Origin: Lascolabacillus massiliensis
Lineage (GTDB): Bacteria; Bacteroidota; Bacteroidia; Bacteroidales; Dysgonomonadaceae
DNA: 64,000 bases
Direction of reading: 5' to 3'
NCBI RefSeq assembly: GCF_001282625.1
Contig: NZ_CTEJ01000001.1
Location: 434,001 to 498,000 of the forward strand
Part shown: in pieces, positions 33,102 through 41,550 of the stretch
Layout of the letters: every line of letters starts with the position of its first letter
Position numbering within the stretch: position 1 is the first letter of the stretch
Made by a program: the position numbers and the translations under genes
Notes under the pieces: model-generated
Database searches by the model: none
What the model was told of the DNA's origin: nothing
Seen by the model: the letters and a program-made list of their open reading frames with translations, nothing else

Positions 33102-34205
33102 TTATTTCAAAGTAACTGTCTTTCCTTCAGCAGCACTTTTCTTTGCGGCATCCAATATCTTTACAACAATTATATTATTCTCAAGCGATGAAAGGTCGGT
33201 GTTTTTCACTTTAATCTCCCCTTTTATTACGCTTGAGAAATAACTAAAAGGATCATTTGTCTCCAGTGGAAAATCAGTAATTTTCAGTTCCTGCTTAGGA
33301 GCAGAACGATTTAGCCTGAATTCAAGGTTATGTTGATCAGATGCTTCTACATAACCATCTTTTCCATAAATTGTTAAATCCTTTCTATCAACAGGCCAAT
33401 TCCATGATCCCTGAATTATTGCCTGTGCATCAGGGTATGTTAGAATAATTGTAGCCTGGTCATCTACATTTGGATAGATGTCAGGTTTTATTGTCTGCAA
33501 AACTGAAGTAACCGTTTCAGGAATTTCATTTTGCATAATCCATGTCATAATATTTGCACCATAACATCCAAAATCAGTTACAGCTCCACCACCATTTAAT
33601 ACAGGATCAGTTAGCCAGGCAAGAAATTCAGGAGAACAACCAATTTCAACCGGACCTTTATGACCATCGTTGATCATAACCTTGTTAATCTCGCCAATTT
33701 CATTATTTGAAACAGCCATTTCAAAAGCTTTATAAATAGTCGGATACCAAGTTGTTTCGTAATTTGTTAAAAGATAAATATTGAATTCCCTGGCTAATCT
33801 CTTCATCTTTTCAGCATGTTCAGCACTTACAGCCAAAGGCTTCTCAACCATCACATGTATTCCTCTGGGAGCACAAACTTCAACTGTTTTCAAATGATCA
33901 TAGATTGAATTAAAAGCAACTACCCCCTCTGGTTTAGTCTTTTCTACCATAGTTTGCAGATCATCATATACCATACTGAGATCAAATCCATATCTGTCAG
34001 CAAGCTCTTTAGCTCTCTTTTTATCTGACTCAGCAATCCCAACTATCTGTATGTCGCTACGTTTTTGATAATTGTTTAATATTCCATGTACGTGATCATG
34101 AGATAATCCATCAATTCCTATTCTTACAGGATCGAGCGATTGCGCACTGGATGGTTGAATGCAAAGAAGAGTAAATAAAATCAGAATTAGAGTAGTGATC
34201 TTCAT
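33102..34205 (-). CDS. Exported Gfo/Idh/MocA-type oxidoreductase
   Basis: A 367-aa NAD(P)-dependent sugar-type oxidoreductase carrying a signal peptide (LILILFTLLCIQPSSAQS, about residues 5-22), as frequently seen in Bacteroidota. The Rossmann part has RIGIDGLSHDHVHGIL (about 27-42), where the normal GxGxxG is replaced by GIDGLSH, and the conserved EKPLAVSAEHAEKM (about 119-132). The C-terminal domain has GAVTDFGCYGANIMTWIM. Possibly exported with bound cofactor through Tat-independent routes. It is placed 4 bp before the permease gene. Substrate unknown. Confidence 0.85.
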   Translation of the reverse strand: MKITTLILILFTLLCIQPSSAQSLDPVRIGIDGLSHDHVHGILNNYQKRSDIQIVGIAESDKKRAKELADRYGFDLSMVYDDLQTMVEKTKPEGVVAFNSIYDHLKTVEVCAPRGIHVMVEKPLAVSAEHAEKMKRLAREFNIYLLTNYETTWYPTIYKAFEMAVSNNEIGEINKVMINDGHKGPVEIGCSPEFLAWLTDPVLNGGGAVTDFGCYGANIMTWIMQNEIPETVTSVLQTIKPDIYPNVDDQATIILTYPDAQAIIQGSWNWPVDRKDLTIYGKDGYVEASDQHNLEFRLNRSAPKQELKITDFPLETNDPFSYFSSVIKGEIKVKNTDLSSLENNIIVVKILDAAKKSAAEGKTVTLK

Positions 34206-34255
34206 GTTTTCTCTATTTTAATGTATTTATTAGTAAGATGGCGAAGATAATATTA

Positions 34256-34687
34256 TTATTCCTTTTCCAAATTTTCTTTCATCTCTTTTAGAATATCATT
34301 CCATCCGGCAGTAAAGCTTGCTTTAGAGAAATACCTGCTATCTTCGTCGGTTATATTTTCGAGTCCTTCATGTTTTAATAAAACTTTAGTTGACTCACCT
34401 TCAGGCGTCAGTTCCCATGTGAGAGTAGAAATTCCCGGGCTGTAACCTGGATACTCCCATGTATGTTTCAATTTTTTATTTGGTATAACTTCAACAATTT
34501 TAAACAGATGACGAAAATCATGTACTCCTTCTTCATCAGTTATGGAGACAACAAAATCAAAAATCTCACCCTCTTTTGCTTCGAAATTTGATATGTTGAA
34601 ATACCATTTTTTCATTTTCTCGGGGTGGGTTAGTGCCTCCCAAACTTTTTCGGCACTCCTTTTTATAGTAATTTCTTTTTTATACAT
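34256..34687 (-). CDS. SRPBCC (AHSA1-like) domain protein
   Basis: A 143-aa START/Bet v1-like fold of the AHSA1 type. Diagnostic: IKRSAEKVWEALTHPEKMKK (residues 8-27), WYFNISNFEAKEGEIFDF, LKHTWEYPGYSPGISTLTWE (about 83-102) and the C-terminal helix FTAGWNDILKEMKENLEKE. The pocket probably binds a hydrophobic ligand, and some members activate Hsp90-like proteins. It stands alone, between two leftward genes with gaps of about 50 bp. Function cannot be specified. Confidence 0.88.
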   Translation of the reverse strand: MYKKEITIKRSAEKVWEALTHPEKMKKWYFNISNFEAKEGEIFDFVVSITDEEGVHDFRHLFKIVEVIPNKKLKHTWEYPGYSPGISTLTWELTPEGESTKVLLKHEGLENITDEDSRYFSKASFTAGWNDILKEMKENLEKE

Positions 34688-34739
34688 AATGCATAAGTAT
34701 TAATATGTAATTATATAATAATATTGCTCTATAGGTAAA

Positions 34740-35924
34740 TCAATGTTTTAAAATCCTTTCAGGTGAAAAAAGTTGCTCATATTTACTGTTTCCGGATGTT
34801 ATTATATCACAAATTACTATAGCTGCAACTGTACCTAAAATTATATCATCACCACCGTAACCTATTGCACAAAACACATTTTGATGATTTCCCGGCAAAT
34901 ATCCAATATATGGCAAACCATCTTTACTCTTATAAAGTTTTGTCTTCCATTTATATACAATTTCTTCTATATCAAAATATAGTTTAAGGTTTTTATAAAG
35001 TTTCTCAAAGCTTTTATTTGAGTTATTTAAGCTATCAGCTATATTATCTTCACCCCCTGCAATTAAAAAATCGTTTTCATCAAGAGTGTGAGATCTGTAT
35101 GAATGGTGTGGCTCAAACATATCGTAAGCCATAGCTTCTGGGTAATATCCATTTTTAAGTTTTAGAGCCATGGCAAAACGAATATAAGGGGTGATATATT
35201 TGTTTAAAATACTATCACCTGGAGGTGTATTATTGGCATAAATCAGATATTTACAGTTTATAGGACCTTTGCTGGAGTCAGCAACGATAATTGTATTTTC
35301 AACAATACTAGAAGTAACCGAACAATTTTCTAAAAACATACCACCTGAATGTACAAACTCCTTGAGCAGTATTCTTAAATATCTTAATGGATGAAATTGT
35401 GCCTGATTGTGAATTTCAATAACTCTTACAGATGGTATTCTAAAAGGGTTTGTATTAGTCTCGATAGCATCAATTCCTACCAAATGATTTCCTTCGATTA
35501 TATTTTGTAGTTCATCATCCTGTCTTTCATCTAATGAAAACAGATATCCATTTCTGATCGCATAATCACAGTAAATCTGGTAAATATTTATATTATCCTT
35601 AATAATATCACTTGCTTCCCTAGCAGCTTTTGCAAGTAATTTGCCTGAGTCGAGACCGTATGTTTTGATAACCTTATAATACGGTGTCTCAAAGTAGTTG
35701 TTTATGTGAGCTGTTGATCCTCCTGTTGAGCCATAACCCATGTTGCCGGCTTCAACCAAAATGCATTTAAACCCTTTTTTCTGAAGCATCAGTGCAGTTG
35801 TAATTCCTGTGATGCCCGCACCTACGATTAAAATATCGGAATCTGGTATTGAATTAATGTTTTCCTGACCGTAGTGTTTTACCTCGGTTTGCCAAATACT
35901 TTCTAAATGACCGCCTCTTTCCAT
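34740..35924 (-). CDS. FAD-dependent oxidoreductase (DAO family)
   Basis: A 394-aa FAD amine-oxidoreductase-like enzyme. The dinucleotide-binding motif is ILIVGAGITGITTALMLQKK (about residues 31-50), followed by the acidic VEAGNMGYGSTGGSTAH loop. The second FAD contact is in the C-terminal GLPYIGYLPGNHQNVFCAIG (about 333-352) with YGGDDIILGTVAA. Similar proteins carry a C-terminal Rieske domain; here the protein ends before one, so it is the short form. No signal peptide. Substrate unknown. It reads leftward with the SRPBCC gene after 52 bp. Confidence 0.85.
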   Translation of the reverse strand: MERGGHLESIWQTEVKHYGQENINSIPDSDILIVGAGITGITTALMLQKKGFKCILVEAGNMGYGSTGGSTAHINNYFETPYYKVIKTYGLDSGKLLAKAAREASDIIKDNINIYQIYCDYAIRNGYLFSLDERQDDELQNIIEGNHLVGIDAIETNTNPFRIPSVRVIEIHNQAQFHPLRYLRILLKEFVHSGGMFLENCSVTSSIVENTIIVADSSKGPINCKYLIYANNTPPGDSILNKYITPYIRFAMALKLKNGYYPEAMAYDMFEPHHSYRSHTLDENDFLIAGGEDNIADSLNNSNKSFEKLYKNLKLYFDIEEIVYKWKTKLYKSKDGLPYIGYLPGNHQNVFCAIGYGGDDIILGTVAAIVICDIITSGNSKYEQLFSPERILKH

Positions 35925-36067
35925 AGAATTGCCGGATTAAGGAGTTACACACAGTTTTGTATGTTGTAAATTAAACCGCTTTAATATGGTTTTTGTTCAA
36001 CATATGAGCAGTTTATAAGAGGTACAGATACTTGAAAGATTTGGTTCTATCAGAAAGTTTAAAGAAT

Positions 36068-36751
36068 CTATACAACTTCACTTAAAGTGAAATATTCAGA
36101 CTTATCAGCATAGATAAAGATGATTGAACCATCCTTTATTGTATTTATAATTGGTTTATTCAACTCCTGAGGCAGTGCAGGACAACCAAAACTTCGTCCT
36201 AGCCTACCAGTTGATCTGATGAAATCCTCACTGCAATAATCTGCTCCATGGATAACAACCGCACGTGGTCTGGTTTTATCATTTATTCCTTTTTCGAGAC
36301 CGTCAAGTCTCAAAGAAAATCCGTTACCCCCATTATATGTTTCAGCAGTTCTGTAAAAACCAAGTGAACTTTTATAGGATCCACTTTTGTTTGAAAAAGA
36401 TGTTGCAAAGTTATCGCCACTGTTTCTGCCATGAGCAACATATGATACAAACAGAACCTCTTTTCTGTTAAGATCCAGAACGTACAATCTTTTATCAGTA
36501 GAGGGTAAATTGTAATTGATTATAGTGAGCAGAGGATTATTATCCTTATTTAACTTTTTATAACCGGAATATGCTGATTCAAAGGCTTTAAAATCAATCA
36601 ATCCTTCAAGATTCATTTGCTGAAATAATAGTTCAGTGTCATCAAACTGATACTTTTCAACTAAATAGTCATATACGGGGATATCCTTTCCTATAGGGAA
36701 ACTGAAAGCTGATATTATAGTAAATATAATAGAAATTAGAACTGTACGCAT
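36068..36751 (-). CDS. Murein L,D-transpeptidase catalytic domain protein (YkuD_2 type)
   Basis: A 227-aa exported protein. Signal peptide about residues 1-17 (VLISIIFTIISAFSFP). The catalytic part has YVAHGRNSG, NGFSLRLDGLEKGIND, then the active site HGADYCSEDFIRSTGRLGRS followed by FGCPALP (about 166-190) with His and Cys placed as in YkuD-type enzymes. It should form 3-3 cross-links or attach proteins to peptidoglycan, or trim it. A second, different L,D-transpeptidase is the next gene upstream (54 bp away), so they probably form one transcript. Confidence 0.87.
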   Translation of the reverse strand: MRTVLISIIFTIISAFSFPIGKDIPVYDYLVEKYQFDDTELLFQQMNLEGLIDFKAFESAYSGYKKLNKDNNPLLTIINYNLPSTDKRLYVLDLNRKEVLFVSYVAHGRNSGDNFATSFSNKSGSYKSSLGFYRTAETYNGGNGFSLRLDGLEKGINDKTRPRAVVIHGADYCSEDFIRSTGRLGRSFGCPALPQELNKPIINTIKDGSIIFIYADKSEYFTLSEVV

Positions 36752-36805
36752 AGTTTAATTCGAGAAAATTGTTCCCAAATATACTATTTTTCATAAACTA
36801 AAATG

Positions 36806-37858
36806 TTAATCAATTACAACAACAACTGCCTCTTTCACAGTTATAAGGTCAAATACAAATTTCGCCTGCGATGAAGCAACTCTCACACACATATGTGAGC
36901 GTGGTGTTGTGCCAAGTGTATTGCTCCATTCAATTATCCTGGTTTGGGGTAATTGGGTAGGAACTCCATGAATGTAAGCTCCATTGGTAAATCGGGATGC
37001 ATATGGAGCATATCCTGCAATTTCATTTGATCCATCTTTTGTGTAGAACATCTTCTCTTTTTGATCCTGTATTGCGAATATGCCAATTGGGGTTTCTGAA
37101 GCATATGGAGGCTTATGAACTCCGGTAGTTGCCGGATTCATACTTAGTATATTCCAGGTATTATCTCTTTTTTCTATAACAGAAATATTCTGATTAGTTA
37201 CATCTACAGCAATAACTTGATTGATTTTAATGCTATCGCCCCAGTTTATCAAATAGCGGTTAGGAATAAGATATTCTCCATCAAATGAGACACCTTTTAC
37301 TCTAATCATTTCTGTTGTATCATTATCAATAATTTTTGCTATCCAGCCATCTCTGCCATAACGTACAAGTACTGTATCTCCTTGAATACTGTAAAGAGGT
37401 ACTGACTGGTATCGTTCTATACCATAATGATCTGATACTCTCCTGTATTCATTCCTTACAAAGTCTGGAACAGTTGGGGCTTCACCATTCATATTTTTGT
37501 AATTACTGAAAACCACAAACTTTTTTGAGTCGCTGTTTATGTTGATCTCATTTTCAATGTGAGCGATTTTTTCTTTTATTTTATTCCATTGAAAATATCT
37601 TATGGTATCCTCATATTCATACTGATCATCAAGTATATATTTCTCAAACTGAATCTCTTTAGTTAAATTGATGTCAGATGCAGATAATATCTTGACTGTT
37701 TCTACTACTTCAGTTATTGAGTCTGTAACTGATATAAAATCATCTATAATACCTTCAGAGTCATTTTTAAATTCATTACATGCGGTAAAAATCAGGAATG
37801 TGAACAGGTATAAAATTATTGAGGTAGTATCTATGCGAACAGAAAACAGTTTTCTCAT
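36806..37858 (-). CDS. L,D-transpeptidase (YkuD) lipoprotein
   Basis: A 350-aa lipoprotein: residues 10-26 form a hydrophobic signal that ends in the lipobox FTAC (Cys26). A long N-terminal part (about 30-230) has no clear motif apart from charged helices, perhaps peptidoglycan binding. The YkuD catalytic domain covers about 215-345, with GVHKPPYASETPIGIFAI, HGVPTQLPQ (catalytic His) and the catalytic Cys in TTPRSHMCVRVASSQAKF. All key residues are present. It is first of two L,D-transpeptidase genes, facing away from the metal block to its right. Confidence 0.88.
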   Translation of the reverse strand: MRKLFSVRIDTTSIILYLFTFLIFTACNEFKNDSEGIIDDFISVTDSITEVVETVKILSASDINLTKEIQFEKYILDDQYEYEDTIRYFQWNKIKEKIAHIENEININSDSKKFVVFSNYKNMNGEAPTVPDFVRNEYRRVSDHYGIERYQSVPLYSIQGDTVLVRYGRDGWIAKIIDNDTTEMIRVKGVSFDGEYLIPNRYLINWGDSIKINQVIAVDVTNQNISVIEKRDNTWNILSMNPATTGVHKPPYASETPIGIFAIQDQKEKMFYTKDGSNEIAGYAPYASRFTNGAYIHGVPTQLPQTRIIEWSNTLGTTPRSHMCVRVASSQAKFVFDLITVKEAVVVVID

Positions 37859-38010
37859 ACAACTGGTTTTGAAATTCTATTTGATTTTTAAAATTAAAAC
37901 ATGAATTTGTTTATAATGTTCATATAGATTGACACAACTTTTGCTGTTGCGAATATCTATAATAGCATCAGATATATTTGTTATAACAGATAAACTTATC
38001 TCCAACTAGA

Positions 38011-38065
38011 ATCTTAACTGACTCTTATCTGGTTCTTATTTAGTTCTTATCTGGCTCTTATATTC
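38011..38065 (+). repeat. Five 11-bp tandem repeats (consensus GTTCTTATCTG-like)
   Basis: Units begin at 38011, 38022, 38033, 38044 and 38055 and read ATCTTAACTGA, CTCTTATCTGG, TTCTTATTTAG, TTCTTATCTGG and CTCTTATATTC. The CTTA core is invariant and the period is exactly 11 bp, one helical turn, which is how OmpR/PhoB-type response regulators bind. They lie about 200 bp upstream of the metal-binding gene and 150 bp from the transpeptidase start. Confidence 0.7.
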
Positions 38066-38168
38066 GTTATATAATACAGGATTAATAAAGAGTTTGGTCA
38101 GACTAATTTTGGTGTCTGATTTGTATATAAAGCATAGAAAATGTTAATTAAACCGAAGTGTTGATCAG

Positions 38169-38213
38169 TGTCGCCATGGTGACAATTTTCACTCCCTGTA
38201 GTACCTAACTTTG
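38169..38213 (+). promoter_or_regulatory. Operator-like TGTC-N8-GACA and -7 box before the HMA gene
   Basis: The near-palindrome TGTCGCCATGGTGACA (38169-38184) is followed after 17 bp by TACCTAACTTTG (38202-38213), which contains the -7 box TAACTTTG. The same two elements with the same spacing precede the P-type ATPase gene at 39483-39527. Confidence 0.72.
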
Positions 38214-38271
38214 TATTGCAAAAAAAATAGAGATTCGTATTAAGAATTAATTATTAAAGAAAGGATAAAAT

Positions 38272-38496
38272 ATGAAATCAGTTACTTTACAACTAGAAAC
38301 ACTTACCTGCCCATCTTGCATACAGAAGATAGAGGGTGCATTAAAGGGTCTTGATGGAATTGATCCGGAAAGCGTTAAAGTGATGTTTAATTCCAGCAAA
38401 GCAAAAGTAAATTATGATGAAGAAAAAGTGTCAATAGAAAAAATAGAAAAATCCATTTCCAGGTTAGGTTATAAAATAGAGAAATCTAAAGTTTAA
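38272..38496 (+). CDS. Stand-alone heavy-metal-associated (HMA) domain protein
   Basis: A 74-aa cytoplasmic metallochaperone-like protein with the single HMA fold. The metal site is C13-x-x-C16 in LETLTCPSCIQKIEGALKG (residues 8-26), followed by the usual beta strand KVMFNSSKAKVNYDEEKVS. The P-type ATPase 1 kb downstream has no HMA domain of its own, and both genes share an operator/promoter arrangement, so this protein may deliver metal to it or sense it. CPSC rather than the MxCxxC of copper chaperones leaves the metal open (Zn, Cd or Cu). Confidence 0.88.
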   Translation: MKSVTLQLETLTCPSCIQKIEGALKGLDGIDPESVKVMFNSSKAKVNYDEEKVSIEKIEKSISRLGYKIEKSKV

Positions 38497-38634
38497 TCTG
38501 TTTATAAGCGCCAATTTATTAAATATCTGCGATATAACAAAGAGAAAAATCATGTTTTTGTTCATAAAATAAATAAATTTTTAATTATATCTTTGTTTTA
38601 ATAGTTTTCTTGTATCACTCCAAAACAAACAGAT

Positions 38635-39444
38635 ATGAATAAGAAACTGGCGCTTTTTATAGTTATTACTTACGCAATATCGTGGGCCGCCTGGTTGCAA
38701 ATACTTGACAAAATAGAGTCTAGTCCTTTTGAATCGGCACCTTTAGTTTTATTACTTTTTTTCATAGGAGCGTATAGTCCTACAATTACTGCAATTCTCT
38801 TAACAGCTGCCCTTGAAGGTAAAAGAGGAATAAAAGAGTTGTTTTCAAGGTTCAGACTAAAAAGTGTAAAAAAACGATGGATAATTATAAGTTTACTGGT
38901 AGGACCGTTCATATATAGCTTAGCATTTGTTTTATATGTACTTTTCGACGGTAGTATAGGAGATGTAAATTATGGACTTCTGCCATGGCTTCCGATTGTA
39001 TTTATAGTACCAATAGTATTTGGCCCATTAGCAGAGGAAATTGGATGGAGAGGATATTTATTGCCTATTTTAAGTCCAAAATCTAAACCTATACAATCCA
39101 GTTTACTTGTTGGATTCATATGGGCATTATGGCATGCCCCACTATTTTTCGCAAAATCCGGAACAGCAATCAGTGGATTTACTATAACAATACCATTGGT
39201 TGTTCTCTTTTTTATAGCAGTTATAGCATCGAGTTTTATCTATACCTGGGCATATAACAACACGTTAGGTAATTTAAGCATTGCAATTTTCATACATTTA
39301 AGTATGAATTCCTCTGGAACAATTCGCGGTATGCTTTTCCCTGAAATGACATTGGAAGAATCTCTTCAATACTATATATATTACACAGCTGTGTTATGCT
39401 CTGTTATAATTATCGGTTTTATAATTTTAAGGAAAAAAGTATAA
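38635..39444 (+). CDS. CPBP-family intramembrane protease
   Basis: A 269-aa membrane protein with about eight hydrophobic helices, CAAX protease and bacteriocin-processing (CPBP/Abi) family. Catalytic motifs: EEIGWRGYLLPIL (about residues 137-149), the His in WALWHAPLFF (about 163) and the HLSMNS segment (about 221) as third motif. They are complete, so the protein should be active. It lies between the metal-binding protein gene and the ATPase gene but has its own AT-rich promoter area and lacks the TGTC-N8-GACA element, so I do not infer that it belongs to the metal response. Substrate unknown. Confidence 0.87.
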   Translation: MNKKLALFIVITYAISWAAWLQILDKIESSPFESAPLVLLLFFIGAYSPTITAILLTAALEGKRGIKELFSRFRLKSVKKRWIIISLLVGPFIYSLAFVLYVLFDGSIGDVNYGLLPWLPIVFIVPIVFGPLAEEIGWRGYLLPILSPKSKPIQSSLLVGFIWALWHAPLFFAKSGTAISGFTITIPLVVLFFIAVIASSFIYTWAYNNTLGNLSIAIFIHLSMNSSGTIRGMLFPEMTLEESLQYYIYYTAVLCSVIIIGFIILRKKV

Positions 39445-39482
39445 AAGCGAGGTGTTTTTTTTAATGTAATAATAAACTCAGA

Positions 39483-39527
39483 TGTCTCTTATGTGACATA
39501 TATAACCTTTTGCCATACCTAACTTTG
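39483..39527 (+). promoter_or_regulatory. Operator-like TGTC-N8-GACA and -7 box before the ATPase gene
   Basis: TGTCTCTTATGTGACA (39483-39498) and, 17 bp later, TACCTAACTTTG (39516-39527). Outer arms, length, spacing and the full 12-base promoter element are identical to those before the HMA gene, whereas the 8-bp centre differs. This supports a shared regulator. Confidence 0.72.
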
Positions 39528-39546
39528 CATATTAAATAATAGTAGT

Positions 39547-41394
39547 ATGCAAAGTTTTATATTTAAAAATAAGAATCTCATTACCTTTTTGAGTGCTATC
39601 CTTATTACAACTGCTTTCATAAGTAAATGGACAGTTGATAATTTGTATCTGTTCACCTGGTCTCTGGTTATAGCCACTGTAATTGGTGCACTCCCAATTG
39701 CACTACAAGCTTATCAGGCTATTAGAATAAAGGTAGTAAGTATAGATGTACTGGTCACAATAGCGGTGATTGGAGCTTTTCTTATACAGAATTATGAAGA
39801 ATCAGCAATTGTTACTTTCCTATTCCTTTTCGGTGCTTATCTTGAACAACGTACTTTAAAACATACCCGTTCTGCTATTAAAGAGCTTACCGATATGGCT
39901 CCTGAAAGTGCTTTAAAGATGATAGAGAATGGTGAATTTATTGAGATAGAAGTGGATGATGTTAATGAGGGAGATCTGCTGCTTGTAAAAACTGGAGCAA
40001 AAGTTCCGGTAGACGGAAGAGTCATTTCCGGTGAAGGCTATATAAATGAAGCAAGTATAACAGGTGAATCATTGCCCGTAAATAAAGAGAAGGATTCAAT
40101 GGTTTATGCAGGTACAATTTTAGAAAATGGTACTCTTCAGATAGTTGCTGACAGAGTAGGTGAGGATACCACGTTTGGAAGGATCATTGATTTGGTTGAA
40201 GAGGCTCAGGATTCTAAGTCGCAAGTTGAAAAGTTTATTGATCGATTCTCTAAATATTACACACCTGTTGTACTTATTCTTGCATTCGTCGTGTGGATTA
40301 TTACCAATAACATAGAGCTGGCTATAACCTTATTGGTACTGGGATGCCCGGGGGCATTAGTGATAGGTGTGCCTGTATCTAATGTTGCCGGAATTGGTAA
40401 TGGTGCCCGTCACGGTGTACTGTTGAAGGGGAGTGAGGTTATCACCGAGTTTAGCAAGGTTAATAGCATGGTTTTTGATAAAACCGGTACTTTGACTGTT
40501 GGGGATCCTTCTGTCTCAGAAACGATATACTATACAGAAGATTCTGCCATGGTACTAAGCTATCTTGCCAGTATTGAGCGTGAGTCTGATCATCCACTGG
40601 CAAAAGCGATTCTCAATGAGTTAGGTGAAATAGAATTACATAATGTTGAGAATACAGAGGTAGTTAAGGGTGGGGGAATTGTAGCCAACATTAACGGACA
40701 AAGGATTGCAGTTGGCAATATATCACTAATGGAAAAAGAAGATGTCACTTTAAGTGATAATGTAATGGCAGATATTGACCGTTTGATAAAGAAAGGCAAT
40801 TCGCTGGTTCTTACATCTGTTGATGGAAAACTAAAACTTTTGATAGGGATAAGAGATCAAATACGGTTTGGAGTTAAGAAAGAGCTTAGCAGACTTAAAA
40901 AGATGGGAGTTAAAAATCTTATTATGCTTTCAGGGGATAATCAGGGTGCAGTTGATGTGATTAGTCGTGAACTTGGTCTCTCCGAAGCATATGGAGATAT
41001 GTTGCCCGAAGATAAATCAGCCTATATTAATAAGCTACAGTCTGAAGGTCAGATTGTTGCATTCATCGGAGACGGTGTTAATGATAGTCCCTCTCTCGCT
41101 TTAGCCAATGTAGGCATTGCCATGGGAAGCGGTACAGATGTTGCTATAGAAACTTCGGATCTGGTTTTAATGAATTCAGACTTTAGCAGACTAACTCATG
41201 CTCTAGGATTGACAAAAGCAACATCCAGGAATATGAAACAAAATATTGTTATCGCTCTTGGAGTAGTCTTGGTGTTATTTACCGGGTTATTGTTTAGTGG
41301 CTGGGTTAGCATGTCTGTAGGAATGCTTGTACATGAATTAAGTATATTGGTTGTAATACTGAATGGCATGAGACTGCTTGGGTATAAGTTGTAA
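39547..41394 (+). CDS. P1B-type heavy-metal ATPase with CPG membrane motif
   Basis: A 615-aa metal-translocating ATPase. The phosphorylation loop FDKTGTLT has its Asp near residue 311, the actuator loop is SITGESLPV, nucleotide-domain SERESDHPLAKA carries the HP motif, and the hinge is IAFIGDGVNDSPSLALA. The transmembrane metal site reads LGCPGALVIG (about residue 268), so CPG where CPC is standard for Cu or Zn/Cd pumps. There is no N-terminal HMA domain; the protein starts with transmembrane helices. The end HELSILVVILNGMRLL corresponds to the Zn/Cd-type helix M8. It should export a soft or transition metal; metal identity is uncertain because of the CPG motif. Confidence 0.88.
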   Translation: MQSFIFKNKNLITFLSAILITTAFISKWTVDNLYLFTWSLVIATVIGALPIALQAYQAIRIKVVSIDVLVTIAVIGAFLIQNYEESAIVTFLFLFGAYLEQRTLKHTRSAIKELTDMAPESALKMIENGEFIEIEVDDVNEGDLLLVKTGAKVPVDGRVISGEGYINEASITGESLPVNKEKDSMVYAGTILENGTLQIVADRVGEDTTFGRIIDLVEEAQDSKSQVEKFIDRFSKYYTPVVLILAFVVWIITNNIELAITLLVLGCPGALVIGVPVSNVAGIGNGARHGVLLKGSEVITEFSKVNSMVFDKTGTLTVGDPSVSETIYYTEDSAMVLSYLASIERESDHPLAKAILNELGEIELHNVENTEVVKGGGIVANINGQRIAVGNISLMEKEDVTLSDNVMADIDRLIKKGNSLVLTSVDGKLKLLIGIRDQIRFGVKKELSRLKKMGVKNLIMLSGDNQGAVDVISRELGLSEAYGDMLPEDKSAYINKLQSEGQIVAFIGDGVNDSPSLALANVGIAMGSGTDVAIETSDLVLMNSDFSRLTHALGLTKATSRNMKQNIVIALGVVLVLFTGLLFSGWVSMSVGMLVHELSILVVILNGMRLLGYKL

Positions 41395-41434
41395 CTTGCT
41401 ATTTTTTTATCTGCCTGTTTTTTAATATTTTTGT

Positions 41435-41463
41435 GTGAACTGTGAGGTCCCTCATACCTTCAC
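41435..41463. promoter_or_regulatory. Inverted repeat near a -7 box before the YczE-like gene
   Basis: Nested arms GTGAA/TTCAC and TGAGG/CCTCA lie directly behind TATTTTTG, a -7-like box at 41427-41434. Position over the expected transcription start fits an operator or a 5' leader hairpin. Confidence 0.4.
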
Positions 41464-41550
41464 GAAAATAATAGTGAATTCTTATGGAATTAGGTTATGA
41501 AGCCCGTTATTTTTAAATATTGTTTTAAGGTTATCAAGTTTCAATGATTT

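Larger units (their letters stand above)
37859..38271 (+). promoter_or_regulatory. 413-bp divergent regulatory region
   Basis: This gap between the leftward transpeptidase genes and the rightward metal-binding gene carries no gene. It contains five 11-bp direct repeats (38011-38065) and a palindrome plus -7 box (38169-38213), both listed separately. Confidence 0.7.
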
